Assembly: GCF_900108015.1 (NCBI RefSeq)
Contig: NZ_FNVP01000004.1
Coordinates: forward strand, 62,001-126,000
Length of the DNA: 64,000 nt
Direction of reading: 5' to 3'
Source of the DNA: Flavobacterium urumqiense
Lineage (GTDB): Bacteria; Bacteroidota; Bacteroidia; Flavobacteriales; Flavobacteriaceae
Shown here: positions 1 through 8,236 of the stretch, piece by piece
Layout of the letters: each line of letters starts with the position of its first letter
Numbering within the stretch: the stretch's first letter is position 1
Notes under the pieces: model-generated
What the model was told of the DNA's origin: nothing
The model's input: only the letters and a program-made list of their open reading frames with translations
Database searches by the model: none
Made by a program: the position numbers and the translations under genes

Positions 1-475
1 TAAAAATATTGATGACTACCAAGAAAAAGTAGTTTTTAAGAATCCACATTTAAAAGTAATTTTTGAAAAAAGTAAACTCGTTTTTGAAAAACCTTTAACG
101 ATTAGTCAAATTTGTTTTGAGAAAAAGCAAGCTGTTGAAAATCATATTCTGATGATTGGTGATACGGCCGGATTAATCCATCCTTTATGCGGAAATGGAA
201 TGGCAATGGCAATCCATAGTGCTAAAATTGTTTCAGAATTAATTGATAAATATAGCAACAACGAAATAAAATCCAGAACCGAACTAGAAGAAAAATACAT
301 TCAGGAATGGAATTTTAATTTTAAAAATAGGTTAAAAATGGGAAGATTTTTATCGACCCTCTTACAAAAGCAAAAACTATCTGTTGTTGTGATGCGAATA
401 TTAATTATATTCCCTTTTTTATTACCAAAAATTATAAAAAAGACACACGGAAAACCTATTATTTTAAACTTATAA
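1..475 (+). CDS. FAD-dependent oxidoreductase, C-terminal part (5' end outside window)
   Basis: The reading frame is open from base 2 to the stop at 473-475, so this is the C-terminal part of a longer gene. It carries the second FAD-contact motif of geranylgeranyl-reductase/aromatic-hydroxylase type flavoproteins, IGDTAGLIHPLCGNGMAMA, whose GD contacts the FAD ribityl chain. A basic, hydrophobic tail follows. It ends exactly where the methyltransferase begins, with no spacer, so the two are co-transcribed. Next to a type III PKS it probably oxidises or reduces the polyketide product or a lipid precursor; that role is inferred from position. The NAD(P) and substrate regions cannot be seen. Confidence 0.85.
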   Translation, partial: KNIDDYQEKVVFKNPHLKVIFEKSKLVFEKPLTISQICFEKKQAVENHILMIGDTAGLIHPLCGNGMAMAIHSAKIVSELIDKYSNNEIKSRTELEEKYIQEWNFNFKNRLKMGRFLSTLLQKQKLSVVVMRILIIFPFLLPKIIKKTHGKPIILNL

Positions 476-1189
476 ATGCTTATAAATACCAAATATAGAA
501 CAGATGAACCTGAAACCATGGATGATTTTACTATGGAAGGAGAAATACTGCGGGATGCCTTGGACAAAATTGCTAAAATCAACCAGCTTTTAGGAGGAAA
601 CCAGCTAACTTTACGAGGTGTTCAGGGATTGATAAGAAGCATTTCTAAAACGACAACAATTACAATAGTCGATGTAGGTTGTGGTAATGGTGATATGTTG
701 CGAACCTTGGCCGATTATGGGTTGAAAAATAATTTAGACTTTCAATTGATAGGAATTGATGCTAATAATTTCACAATTAATCACGCTCAACATTTATCTC
801 GGCATTTTCCAAATATTCGATATCAATGTGAGGACATATTTGAAGAAAATTTCGCCAAATTAAAATACGATATTGTTCTGTGTACTTTGACGTTACATCA
901 CTTTAAAGACAACGAAATAATTCATTTATTACATGTATTTAATGCTAATTCAAAAGTGGGTATTGTTGTTAATGACTTGCAGAGGAGCCCAATTGCATAT
1001 CGCCTATTTCAAGCACTATGTTTTGTTTTTCGATTAAATAAAATGTCCCGTGAAGATGGATTAATTTCAATTTTACGAGGATTTAAAAAAGTAGAATTAG
1101 TAAATTTTTCAAAAAAAATAAATTTTAGCAACTATAAAATCCACTGGAAATGGGCTTTCCGATACCAATGGATAATTTCAAAAATATGA
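476..1189 (+). CDS. Class I SAM-dependent methyltransferase
   Basis: A 237-residue protein with the SAM-binding motif I VDVGCGNGD near residues 65-73, an acidic motif II (LIGIDANN) and a motif IV-like region (DIVLCTLTLHHF), as in class I Rossmann-fold methyltransferases. The ATG follows directly on the upstream stop, and its TGA overlaps the ATG of the type III PKS (ATGA), so translation is probably coupled. In type III PKS clusters such enzymes methylate the phenolic or pyrone product; that is the inferred role here. The real substrate cannot be read from the sequence. Confidence 0.88.
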   Translation: MLINTKYRTDEPETMDDFTMEGEILRDALDKIAKINQLLGGNQLTLRGVQGLIRSISKTTTITIVDVGCGNGDMLRTLADYGLKNNLDFQLIGIDANNFTINHAQHLSRHFPNIRYQCEDIFEENFAKLKYDIVLCTLTLHHFKDNEIIHLLHVFNANSKVGIVVNDLQRSPIAYRLFQALCFVFRLNKMSREDGLISILRGFKKVELVNFSKKINFSNYKIHWKWAFRYQWIISKI

Positions 1190-2238
1190 GTGTAAAAATA
1201 AAAACAGTAACCAAACAGTTACCCAAATATTCAAGAAATACAGACGAAATTATTCCTTTTCTGGATGCTTGGCTAGATGGTCAGGAGGAACGTTTTATTA
1301 GAAAAGTTAAGAAAATTTTTGAAGGCGCCGCAGTCGATAAGCGGTATTCTATTATGGATCCCATTGCTGTTTTTACTAAAACATCTTTTGAAGAAAGGAA
1401 TGATATTTATATACGTGAAGTCATTGAATTAGGTGAAAAAGTACTCGAAAAAGCTTTAAAAAAAGCCAATTGGAATCCTGAAGATTTGGATTATATCATT
1501 ACCGTAAGTTGTACAGGAATTATGATTCCTTCATTAGATGCCTATTTAATTAATAAATTGAAATTGCGTCAGGATATTGTTAGGCTTCCGGTCACTGAAA
1601 TGGGCTGTGCAGCAGGAATTTCTGGAATTATTTACGCTAAAAATTTCTTGCAGGCTAATCCGGGGAAACGGGCTGCCGTAATTGCGGTAGAAAGTCCTAC
1701 AGCAACATTCCAATTGGATGATTTTTCGATGGCGAATATTGTAAGTGCGGCTATTTTTGGTGATGGAGCTGCTTGTGTTTTACTTTCTTCCCATGAAGAA
1801 GACGAAGGTCCCGAGATTCTAGCAGAAGAAATGTACCATTTTTATGATAATATTCATATGATGGGCTTCAAACTCAGCAATTCAGGTTTGCAAATGGTTT
1901 TAGATATTGAAGTTCCTGAAACGATAGCCGCTCATTTTCCGGATATCATACATCCTTTTTTAGAAAAAAACAATTTGGGAATGGAGGATATCGACCATTT
2001 GATTTTTCACCCTGGTGGAAAGAAAATAGTACAAACGGTTGAAGCTTTATTTTCTGATTTAGGAAAAAATATAAATGATACTAAAGAAGTTTTACGTTTG
2101 TACGGGAACATGTCAAGCGCTACCGTTTTATATGTTCTAGAACGAATTATGGATGATAATCCAAAAAAAGGGTCGAAAGGATTGATGCTTAGTTTTGGAC
2201 CTGGATTTTCGGCACAACGAGTTTTATTGCAATTTTAA
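1186..2238 (+). CDS. Type III polyketide synthase (chalcone/stilbene synthase family)
   Basis: A 350-residue thiolase-fold protein with the full catalytic triad: Cys141 in TEMGCAAGISG, His275 in FHPGGKK and Asn308 in GNMSSATV. The length is normal for bacterial type III PKSs. I chose the ATG at 1186, which overlaps the methyltransferase stop as ATGA. A longer frame from 1150 would add twelve residues read from inside the methyltransferase gene. These enzymes extend an acyl-CoA or acyl-ACP starter with malonyl-CoA and cyclise it to a resorcinol, pyrone or phloroglucinol. The downstream ketosynthase, dehydratase and ACP suggest the starter is a specially made acyl chain (inference). Confidence 0.93.
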   Translation: MSVKIKTVTKQLPKYSRNTDEIIPFLDAWLDGQEERFIRKVKKIFEGAAVDKRYSIMDPIAVFTKTSFEERNDIYIREVIELGEKVLEKALKKANWNPEDLDYIITVSCTGIMIPSLDAYLINKLKLRQDIVRLPVTEMGCAAGISGIIYAKNFLQANPGKRAAVIAVESPTATFQLDDFSMANIVSAAIFGDGAACVLLSSHEEDEGPEILAEEMYHFYDNIHMMGFKLSNSGLQMVLDIEVPETIAAHFPDIIHPFLEKNNLGMEDIDHLIFHPGGKKIVQTVEALFSDLGKNINDTKEVLRLYGNMSSATVLYVLERIMDDNPKKGSKGLMLSFGPGFSAQRVLLQF

Positions 2239-2271
2239 CAACCTAAATCCAAAATAGGGGAATAGAAAATT

Positions 2272-2745
2272 ATGAGAAAAGAAGAAATCATATCAAAATT
2301 ACCCTATTCTAAGCCGTTTCTGTTTGTAGAGGAAATAAGTCATATTGATGAAAATGGAGTAGAAGGCAATTTTACTTTTGATGAAAATCTAGATTTTTAC
2401 AAGGGGCATTTTAAAGATTTTCCAGTTACTCCAGGTGTCATTTTAACGGAAGTTATGGCTCAAATTGGAGTCGTTTGTCTGGGAATATTTTTATTGAATA
2501 ATACATTTAGTGAAAATAATTCAATTGCTTTAACATCGACTAATGTTGAATTTTTGAAACCTATTTTTCCAAATGAAAAAGTAAAAGTATTTTCTGAAAA
2601 AATATATTTTAGATTTGGAAAACTAAAATGTAAAGTCATGATGAAAAATGAAAAAGGAGAAGTTGTCTGCACGGGAATAATTGCAGGAATGATGGTATCC
2701 CCACCCCAACCCTCCCCACAGGGAAGGGAGCCAAAACTGGATTAA
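2272..2745 (+). CDS. 3-hydroxyacyl-ACP dehydratase, FabZ-like hotdog protein
   Basis: A 157-residue hotdog-fold protein. The catalytic His lies in HFKDFPVTPGV and the catalytic Glu in LTEVMAQIG, as in FabZ. It should dehydrate 3-hydroxyacyl-ACP in the chain-building arm of this cluster. The last 15 or so residues (VSPPQPSPQGREPKLD) are proline-rich and unlike the family. They are encoded by a GC-rich hairpin repeat that has become part of the 3' end of the gene. The domain proper probably ends near residue 141. Confidence 0.88.
   Translation: MRKEEIISKLPYSKPFLFVEEISHIDENGVEGNFTFDENLDFYKGHFKDFPVTPGVILTEVMAQIGVVCLGIFLLNNTFSENNSIALTSTNVEFLKPIFPNEKVKVFSEKIYFRFGKLKCKVMMKNEKGEVVCTGIIAGMMVSPPQPSPQGREPKLD
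2699..2736 (+). repeat. GC-rich hairpin repeat, copy A, inside the dehydratase 3' end
   Basis: A C-rich then G-rich stretch with the core ACCCTCCCCACAGGGAAGGG followed by AGCCAAA. It can fold as CTCCC/GGGAG. It is far more GC-rich than its surroundings and matches copy B at 4059-4091 (shared AACCCT, GGGAA, GGAGCCAAA). It is read through in frame and supplies an odd protein tail. Confidence 0.7.
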
Positions 2746-2783
2746 AATAATTTGTTGAAAATGTCATTGAAATTAAATTTTAT

Positions 2784-4106
2784 ATGATCAAACGTGTTGT
2801 AATAACGGGACTTGGTGTAGTTGCTCCAAATGGAGTAGGGCTTGATGCTTTTACTCATGCCATCAAAAATGGGATTTCAGGTATTAAAAAAGATCCCGAA
2901 TTAGCAAGATTGCAATTTTCTTGTCAAATCGCAGGAAAACCTGAAATTTCTACTGAATTATCATTGCAGTATTTCTCTGAATTAGAATTACGAAATTTTA
3001 ACTCCACTGGTATTTTGTATGGCGTGATTGCAGGAATTGACGCATGGAAAGATGCAGGTTTATCCTTAGAAATAAATGAAGAGCCGGATTGGGATAGCGG
3101 AACCATTTTTGGCACTGGAACTTCCGGAATTGATAAATTTCGCGAAAGTATTTATAAAATAGACGATTTTCAAACCCGGAGATTAGGTAGTACAGCTGTA
3201 GCACAAACTATGAATAGTGGTGTTAGCGCTTATTTAGGAGGAAAATTGGGTTTAGGAAACCAGGTTACAACTAATTCCTCAGCTTGCACTACAGGAACCG
3301 AAAGTATATTGATGGCCTATGAACGCATACAGTCCGGTCAGGCAAAACGTATTTTGGCAGGAAGTACAAGTGATTCAGGTCCTTATATTTGGGGTGGATT
3401 TGATGCAATGCGAGTTTGTACTTTTAAACATAATGATTCGCCAGAACAAGGTTCGAGGCCTATGAGTGCAAGTGCTTCAGGATTTGTTCCTGGAAGTGGA
3501 GCAGGAGCTTTGGTTTTAGAAGATCTAGAAACTGCGCTGGCTCGTGGGGCAAAAATTTACGCTGAAGTTTTGGGTGGAAATGTAAATTCTGGTGGACAAC
3601 GCGGATTAGGAACTATGACGGCTCCAAATCCTGTGGCAGTTCAGAAATGTATTAAAAGTGCCATTGCAAAGGCAGGAATTCATCCAAATGAAATTGATGC
3701 AATTAACGGACATTTAACAGCAACATCTAAAGATAGTTTAGAAATTCAGAATTGGAGTGAAGCTTTAGAAAGAAAAGGAACTGATTTTCCTTATATCAAT
3801 TCGTTAAAATCAATGGTAGGCCATTGTCTGTCAGGGGCGGGAAGTATTGAAAGCGTGGCTTCGGTATTGCAATTACATCACGGATTTGTTTTTCCTAATA
3901 TAAATTGTGAAGATTTACATCCCGAAATTACAGCGCTCATTGATGAGTCGCGAATCCCAAGAAAATTAATTGAAAAAGAATTAAATATCATTGCAAAGGC
4001 AAGTTTTGGTTTTGGAGATATTAATGGTTGCGTAATTTTTAAGAAATTTAAATGTCATCCACTAACCCTTTCCAAAGGGAAAGGAGCCAAATCCGAAAAT
4101 CAATAA
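2784..4106 (+). CDS. Beta-ketoacyl-ACP synthase (FabF/KAS II-like)
   Basis: A 440-residue condensing enzyme with the KAS I/II Cys-His-His triad: Cys168 in NSSACTTGTES, His310 in INGHLTATS and His347 in MVGHCLSGAGS. The start is the ATG giving MIKRVVITGLGVVAP, the normal KAS N-terminus. It should elongate ACP-bound chains for the cluster product. The protein should end near GDINGCVIFKKF; the last 20 or so residues come from a second copy of the GC-rich hairpin repeat. The triad is complete, so it is not a chain-length-factor type. The gene lies 38 bp after the dehydratase. Confidence 0.93.
   Translation: MIKRVVITGLGVVAPNGVGLDAFTHAIKNGISGIKKDPELARLQFSCQIAGKPEISTELSLQYFSELELRNFNSTGILYGVIAGIDAWKDAGLSLEINEEPDWDSGTIFGTGTSGIDKFRESIYKIDDFQTRRLGSTAVAQTMNSGVSAYLGGKLGLGNQVTTNSSACTTGTESILMAYERIQSGQAKRILAGSTSDSGPYIWGGFDAMRVCTFKHNDSPEQGSRPMSASASGFVPGSGAGALVLEDLETALARGAKIYAEVLGGNVNSGGQRGLGTMTAPNPVAVQKCIKSAIAKAGIHPNEIDAINGHLTATSKDSLEIQNWSEALERKGTDFPYINSLKSMVGHCLSGAGSIESVASVLQLHHGFVFPNINCEDLHPEITALIDESRIPRKLIEKELNIIAKASFGFGDINGCVIFKKFKCHPLTLSKGKGAKSENQ
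4059..4091 (+). repeat. GC-rich hairpin repeat, copy B, inside the ketosynthase 3' end
   Basis: The core AACCCTTTCCAAAGGGAAAG followed by GAGCCAAA aligns with copy A at 2699-2736. CCTTTCC and GGAAAGG form a 7-bp stem with a 4-nt loop. Like copy A it sits at the 3' end of a cluster gene, is translated in frame and ends in GGAGCCAAA. Confidence 0.7.
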
Positions 4107-4122
4107 TTAAAAACTGGAATTT

Positions 4123-4160
4123 AGCTATTAAAATATTGATTTTCACGTTTTTTAATAGCT
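4123..4160 (+). other. Intercistronic hairpin upstream of the ACP gene
   Basis: AGCTATTAAAA (4123-4133) and TTTTAATAGCT (4150-4160) form an 11-bp perfect inverted repeat with a 16-nt loop, 22 bp before the ACP start. It lies inside an apparent operon and has no strong U-tract after it. An mRNA-stability or processing element is more likely than a full terminator. Confidence 0.55.
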
Positions 4161-4182
4161 GTAAACTAAATAATCAAGAAAT

Positions 4183-4440
4183 ATGAATAAAGAACAAACA
4201 ATTGACGAATTAAAAAATATCGTAAAACCCTACATTGTAAATCAGGAAGCATTTGACGCACTGACGGTAGAAACTGATTTTATCAATGACTTGAAAATCA
4301 ACTCTGCCAATTTGGTTGATGTCATTTTAGATATAGAAGAAAAATACAACATTGTAATTGATAATGAATCAATGGAACGAATGATCAATGTAAAATCAGC
4401 AATGGAAATTATTGAAACTAAATTATCAGAAAGAGAATAA
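4183..4440 (+). CDS. Acyl carrier protein
   Basis: An acidic 85-residue protein with the phosphopantetheine attachment region DLKINSANLVDVILDIEEKY. The carrier Ser is residue 41, and the family's usual DSL is replaced by NSA. It is predicted to hold the growing chain for the neighbouring ketosynthase and dehydratase, and perhaps to hand the starter to the type III PKS. A PPTase gene follows 31 bp later and could activate it. Confidence 0.9.
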   Translation: MNKEQTIDELKNIVKPYIVNQEAFDALTVETDFINDLKINSANLVDVILDIEEKYNIVIDNESMERMINVKSAMEIIETKLSERE

Positions 4441-4471
4441 GGTCCCTAATCTTTAAAAATAGTGTGATAAA

Positions 4472-4993
4472 GTGATTGGAAATGACATAGTAGATTTGGC
4501 TTTAGCCAAAAAACAAAGCAACTGGCAGCGCAAAGGTTTTTTAGATAAAATATTTACGAAAAACGAGCAAGATCTGATCTATAAAGACATAAACCCTGAA
4601 GTGATGGTTTGGAATTTATGGAGTAGAAAGGAAGCAGCTTATAAAATTTACAATAGGCAGACGAATATTCGTGGGTATTTTCCTTTGCAACTAGAATGTT
4701 TTTATGAAAGTGAGACTTTAGGAACAGTTTGCTGCAATGGAAATTTCTATCGTACACAAACTACGGTTTCAAGTGAATTCATCTATACAATTGCAGTTAC
4801 AGAAAAAGATTATTTTATCCAGATAAAGAATTTAGATTCGGATGCTAAAATCTGTAAAACGAACGCAATTCCTTTTATAATTGATGAATTTACTAAAATT
4901 GCGAAGCCCGTATCGATTTCTCATCACGGGCGTTTTTGGAAAGGAATTACAATAGAATTTAACACTCCGGTTATTACTTCATCCCCAATCTAG
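4472..4993 (+). CDS. 4'-phosphopantetheinyl transferase superfamily protein
   Basis: A 173-residue AcpS/Sfp-type protein that should transfer phosphopantetheine from CoA to Ser41 of the ACP encoded just upstream. The Mg/CoA-binding residues lie in IGNDIVDLA near the start and in WSRKEAAYKIYNR. The start is GTG at 4472; there is no in-frame ATG before the conserved IGNDIVD, which must be the N-terminus. The last 20 bp overlap the convergent exonuclease-like gene. It closes the PKS cluster. Confidence 0.88.
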   Translation: MIGNDIVDLALAKKQSNWQRKGFLDKIFTKNEQDLIYKDINPEVMVWNLWSRKEAAYKIYNRQTNIRGYFPLQLECFYESETLGTVCCNGNFYRTQTTVSSEFIYTIAVTEKDYFIQIKNLDSDAKICKTNAIPFIIDEFTKIAKPVSISHHGRFWKGITIEFNTPVITSSPI

Positions 4994-5570
4994 ACTTTAA
5001 TTTTAAGAATAGTAATGCAATTCTATAGGCGTCTTCCGAGGAAGAATTTCGGTCGCTTTTGGGTAAATTGTATATGGTGGATAATTCGTCTAACGAGAAT
5101 TGTTTATTATTAATATCCTGAAGTTTACGGTACATAACATCAATATCTAAAGCTTCATTTTTTAGACGGCCGCAGTCTAATCTTTCTAATGCAGCATTGA
5201 TCATTTCCACATCAAAATCAACGTGATGCCCTACTAATACTGCATTACCAATGTAACCGATCAATAATTTTAGAGCCTCGGGTTCACCTAATTTTTTCAT
5301 TTTACTTTCTACGATAAATTCGTTTGAAAGTCCATTATCGTGAAGAAATTTATACTGCAACAAAACGGCTTCAAAGCTATCTCCAATAACAATGCTATTA
5401 TCGATTACTGCAAAAGAGCCAATCGATAAAATAACGTCTTTTACAGGATTTAAACCAGAAGTTTCGGTAGATAAAATTACAAATCGTTTTGATTTTTTAT
5501 CAAATTTAGAAAGGTACTCTTTCCAAAATTCAGGATGTTCTTTATTAATATTTTTCAGCCAGTCGATCAT
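4974..5570 (-). CDS. DnaQ/PolC-type 3'-5' exonuclease-like protein with a degenerate active site
   Basis: A 198-residue DEDD-superfamily protein. Motif I reads ILSTETSGLNP where active enzymes have DxE (Asp replaced by Ser, Glu kept). Motif II is VGHHVDFDVEM with its Asp kept. Motif III is NSSSEDAYRIA, where the usual His is missing but the final Asp is kept. Catalysis is therefore doubtful. It is co-directional with the cNMP/CBS/DUF294 gene and starts 3 bp after that gene's stop. The same pairing of a DUF294 protein with an epsilon-like exonuclease is found in other phyla. The 3' end overlaps the PPTase gene by 20 bp. Confidence 0.82.
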   Translation of the reverse strand: MIDWLKNINKEHPEFWKEYLSKFDKKSKRFVILSTETSGLNPVKDVILSIGSFAVIDNSIVIGDSFEAVLLQYKFLHDNGLSNEFIVESKMKKLGEPEALKLLIGYIGNAVLVGHHVDFDVEMINAALERLDCGRLKNEALDIDVMYRKLQDINNKQFSLDELSTIYNLPKSDRNSSSEDAYRIALLFLKLKSRLGMK

Positions 5571-5573
5571 ACT

Positions 5574-7490
5574 TTATGAAAATTGCGTAAGTTGAAATTT
5601 ACTTTTTATTAATTCCTCTAATTCTTTCATTGGATTCAGTGCATTTTTTAATTTTTCTTTATCAATTTTTGATAATTCATTCAAATTTATAAATTGACCA
5701 GAATCATCATTTTTCAAACCTTCTAAAGTTCTAAATTTTGACAAAATCAAAAAAGCTTCGGCGCAATTAAGATAAATCTCTGAATTTTTTACATCAGTTA
5801 TTGCTAATTGTTTGAATCTAAGGTAGGTATTGTTAATTCCTCGTATATTATAATTTAGAGTAAATAAACGAGCGCCATCTATTAATGGCATTAAAGCACG
5901 CGTTTTTATATCAAATTTATTTTTGTTTGGTCCTTCTTCTTCTACATTGAAATTTTTGAAAAAAGTTAAAGGAGCATTTTTTCTTAGGGCATCATTTCCT
6001 AAAAAATCAAAGAACAAAGTGTTGTTTTGAGCATTTTTGAAAACGGTATTAGTTATCGCTTCTTCAATTTTTTGTTCTCCAAAGGCAATTTCATAATCAA
6101 AGAAAATACTACTTAAATCATTGCTGTTTTCACCTGGAGTATTCATCCAGCTGTTGTATTGCTTAGTCCAGTCTGTCAATGATTTACACCAAAGCATATT
6201 ACTTCCCATATGTCCATTTGGACATAGCTCGTAACCTATTTTCTCTAACGTTACAGTAGTCTTTTTTCCTAATTTTAGAAAATAGTCTTTTACGTCTCTA
6301 TATTTATCCGGTATTACATCCTCAAAAATTAAAATACTGTCTTGATCTGTGAGCAACAACTGTTCTTTTCGTCCTTGACTACCAATGCTTAACCATGCAA
6401 AACGGGCAGGAGGGGAACCTAATTCTAAAATTGATAATTCGACTGCACGTTTAATAAGAGCCATATTAATTTCGCTGGCAATATTATTTATATGAGAAAG
6501 AGGAATATTTTTAGAAATCGAATTTTGAATAAGATCAGCCAATCGTTCCCGTATTTGTTTTAAATCTTTTGGAGACTGGGAACGTTTGATTTCTTTTATT
6601 AAAACACCCGGATTACTGGCCTGTGCAATAATTAAATCTCTTTCTGAAATTATTCCTTTTACAGCAGATTTATTTGTACCATCCTGAGTAACACATAAAT
6701 GAGTCATATTGTGTTTTAGCATAAGCAATTGAGCTTCTGCTAAAGAAACGTTCTCTTGAACTGTTATCACTGGAGACGACATTATTTTGTCTATGGATGC
6801 CGTTAGGGGAAATCTACCAGTTGCAATTTTTGAACGCATATCAGTATCGGTAACAATGCCTATTGGCATATTGTTATCACATACAATTACATTATTCATT
6901 AATGTCTCGGTCATGAGTTGAGCAACTTCTATAACTGTACTGGTTATTATTGTTTTTAAAGGAGAATTATTATAATTTAGTGATTGAAAATACTGCATTT
7001 CAGACTGTTGATCTGAATAGTATACATTATCTGAAATCAGTTTTCCTCTTGAGTTTTCTTTGTCTTTTGGATTAGGTGTATTTGTTGCGAAACTTTGCAG
7101 TAAAAAATTTAAAACTTCTGAATTATTAGCAACAAATGGACGAAAAGTGGCGATAGGAATAGCATAAACAATACTTTCTTCTCTAGCTTTAGCAGTCATC
7201 ATATAATTATTTTTGGCAAAAAACGGACGTAAACCAAAAATATCTCCCACATGACATTTGTTTAATAATGTCTCCTCCGCATCAGCTATAACAGATAAAT
7301 TGATTACACCAGAAGCCACAACGTAAAAACTGTCATGTAAAACATCATTAATTTGAAATAATATTTTGTGTTTTTCTAAATTTACAACGCGAATACTTGT
7401 AGCTATTTCAGATAATTCTTGAAAAGTCAAATGATTAAACGGTGGGTATTCCTTTAAGAAATCAGCAATGTGTTCAGCAATTGAATTCAT
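5574..7490 (-). CDS. cNMP-binding/CBS/DUF294 nucleotidyltransferase-like signalling protein
   Basis: A 638-residue cytosolic protein. Domains in order: a cyclic-nucleotide-binding domain (about 10-125), a pair of CBS domains (about 180-300) and a GlnD-like DUF294 nucleotidyltransferase domain with IGSQGRKEQLLLTDQDS near residue 367, followed by a C-terminal helical domain (about 480-638). The family is thought to sense nucleotides and modify a partner, but its reaction is not established. The exonuclease-like gene follows after 3 bp, so the two are probably made together. Confidence 0.88.
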   Translation of the reverse strand: MNSIAEHIADFLKEYPPFNHLTFQELSEIATSIRVVNLEKHKILFQINDVLHDSFYVVASGVINLSVIADAEETLLNKCHVGDIFGLRPFFAKNNYMMTAKAREESIVYAIPIATFRPFVANNSEVLNFLLQSFATNTPNPKDKENSRGKLISDNVYYSDQQSEMQYFQSLNYNNSPLKTIITSTVIEVAQLMTETLMNNVIVCDNNMPIGIVTDTDMRSKIATGRFPLTASIDKIMSSPVITVQENVSLAEAQLLMLKHNMTHLCVTQDGTNKSAVKGIISERDLIIAQASNPGVLIKEIKRSQSPKDLKQIRERLADLIQNSISKNIPLSHINNIASEINMALIKRAVELSILELGSPPARFAWLSIGSQGRKEQLLLTDQDSILIFEDVIPDKYRDVKDYFLKLGKKTTVTLEKIGYELCPNGHMGSNMLWCKSLTDWTKQYNSWMNTPGENSNDLSSIFFDYEIAFGEQKIEEAITNTVFKNAQNNTLFFDFLGNDALRKNAPLTFFKNFNVEEEGPNKNKFDIKTRALMPLIDGARLFTLNYNIRGINNTYLRFKQLAITDVKNSEIYLNCAEAFLILSKFRTLEGLKNDDSGQFINLNELSKIDKEKLKNALNPMKELEELIKSKFQLTQFS

Positions 7491-7640
7491 AGTTCGACAA
7501 ATAAATAAAGTATTGATTGTAAAAATAACAAATTAAATAATTACTATAAGGTCAATTTTATAGTAAAAATAATAATTTATACAATCCTTATTTTTTTCTT
7601 AAAATTAGTAAGAATTTATTATTAATTTAATAAAGTTATT

Positions 7641-7648
7641 TAAGTTTG
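7641..7648 (+). promoter_or_regulatory. Probable -7 promoter element for the DUF2911 gene
   Basis: TAAGTTTG matches the Bacteroidota -7 consensus TAnnTTTG and lies 26 bp before the ATG at 7675. I see no clear TTG at the right upstream distance, so only the -7 half is supported. Confidence 0.5.
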
Positions 7649-7674
7649 CATTTATAACTAAAACATTTTAAATC

Positions 7675-8178
7675 ATGGGATTACTTAGAAAAATATCATT
7701 TTTAGCATTGGCTTTGTTGTTTGTGAATTTCTTAAATGCTCAAGAGAAAGCTAGTCCTGCAGCCGTTGTTACAGGAAAAATTAATGGATCTACAATTAGC
7801 ATAAATTACAGTAGTCCATCTGTTAAGGGAAGACAAATCTGGGGTGCTTTAGTCCCATATAATGAAGTTTGGCGCGCTGGTGCGAATGAAGCGACCACAT
7901 TTGAAACAGATAACGAGCTAATAATTGAAGGATCAAAATTACCTGCAGGAAAATATTCTTTTTTTGTTATTCCAAACGAAAAGGAATGTGTTATCATTTT
8001 TAATAAAGAACCTAAACAATGGGGCGCTTATAAATATAATCCTAAACAAGATCAGTTGAGAGTTACAGTAAAACAAAAAGGTACTGCTACTATGACTGAA
8101 AAATTAGTTTACATAATAAATAATGATAACATTGTTTTAAGTTGGGAAAAATGGAACATCCCATTTTCAGTTAAATAA
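7675..8178 (+). CDS. Secreted DUF2911 domain protein
   Basis: A 167-residue protein with an N-terminal signal peptide (KISFLALALLFVNFLNAQ, cleaved after NAQ). The DUF2911 core follows: GRQIWGALVPYNEVWRAGAN and the pattern LPAGKYSFFVIPNEKE. The family is common and secreted in Bacteroidota and has no established function. It is monocistronic, with a promoter element upstream and a strong terminator 26 bp downstream. Confidence 0.9.
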   Translation: MGLLRKISFLALALLFVNFLNAQEKASPAAVVTGKINGSTISINYSSPSVKGRQIWGALVPYNEVWRAGANEATTFETDNELIIEGSKLPAGKYSFFVIPNEKECVIIFNKEPKQWGAYKYNPKQDQLRVTVKQKGTATMTEKLVYIINNDNIVLSWEKWNIPFSVK

Positions 8179-8203
8179 TTTATGGTAAAGTATTATAATT
8201 TTG

Positions 8204-8236
8204 AAAGCATTACTGGGAAGTAGTGCTTTTTTATTT
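8204..8236 (+). terminator. Rho-independent terminator after the DUF2911 gene
   Basis: AAAGCATTACT (8204-8214) pairs with AGTAGTGCTTT (8219-8229), giving an 11-bp stem with one G-U pair and a GGGA loop, followed directly by a T-run (TTTTTTATTTT). Confidence 0.85.

Noticed and set aside
1150..1185. A longer type III PKS start at ATG 1150
   Set aside because: The extra residues are read from inside the methyltransferase gene. ATG 1186 gives the normal N-terminus and an ATGA overlap.
4974..4993. 20-bp convergent overlap of the PPTase and exonuclease-like genes as a toxin-antitoxin or antisense signal
   Set aside because: Short convergent 3' overlaps are common in compact genomes; there is no further structure there.
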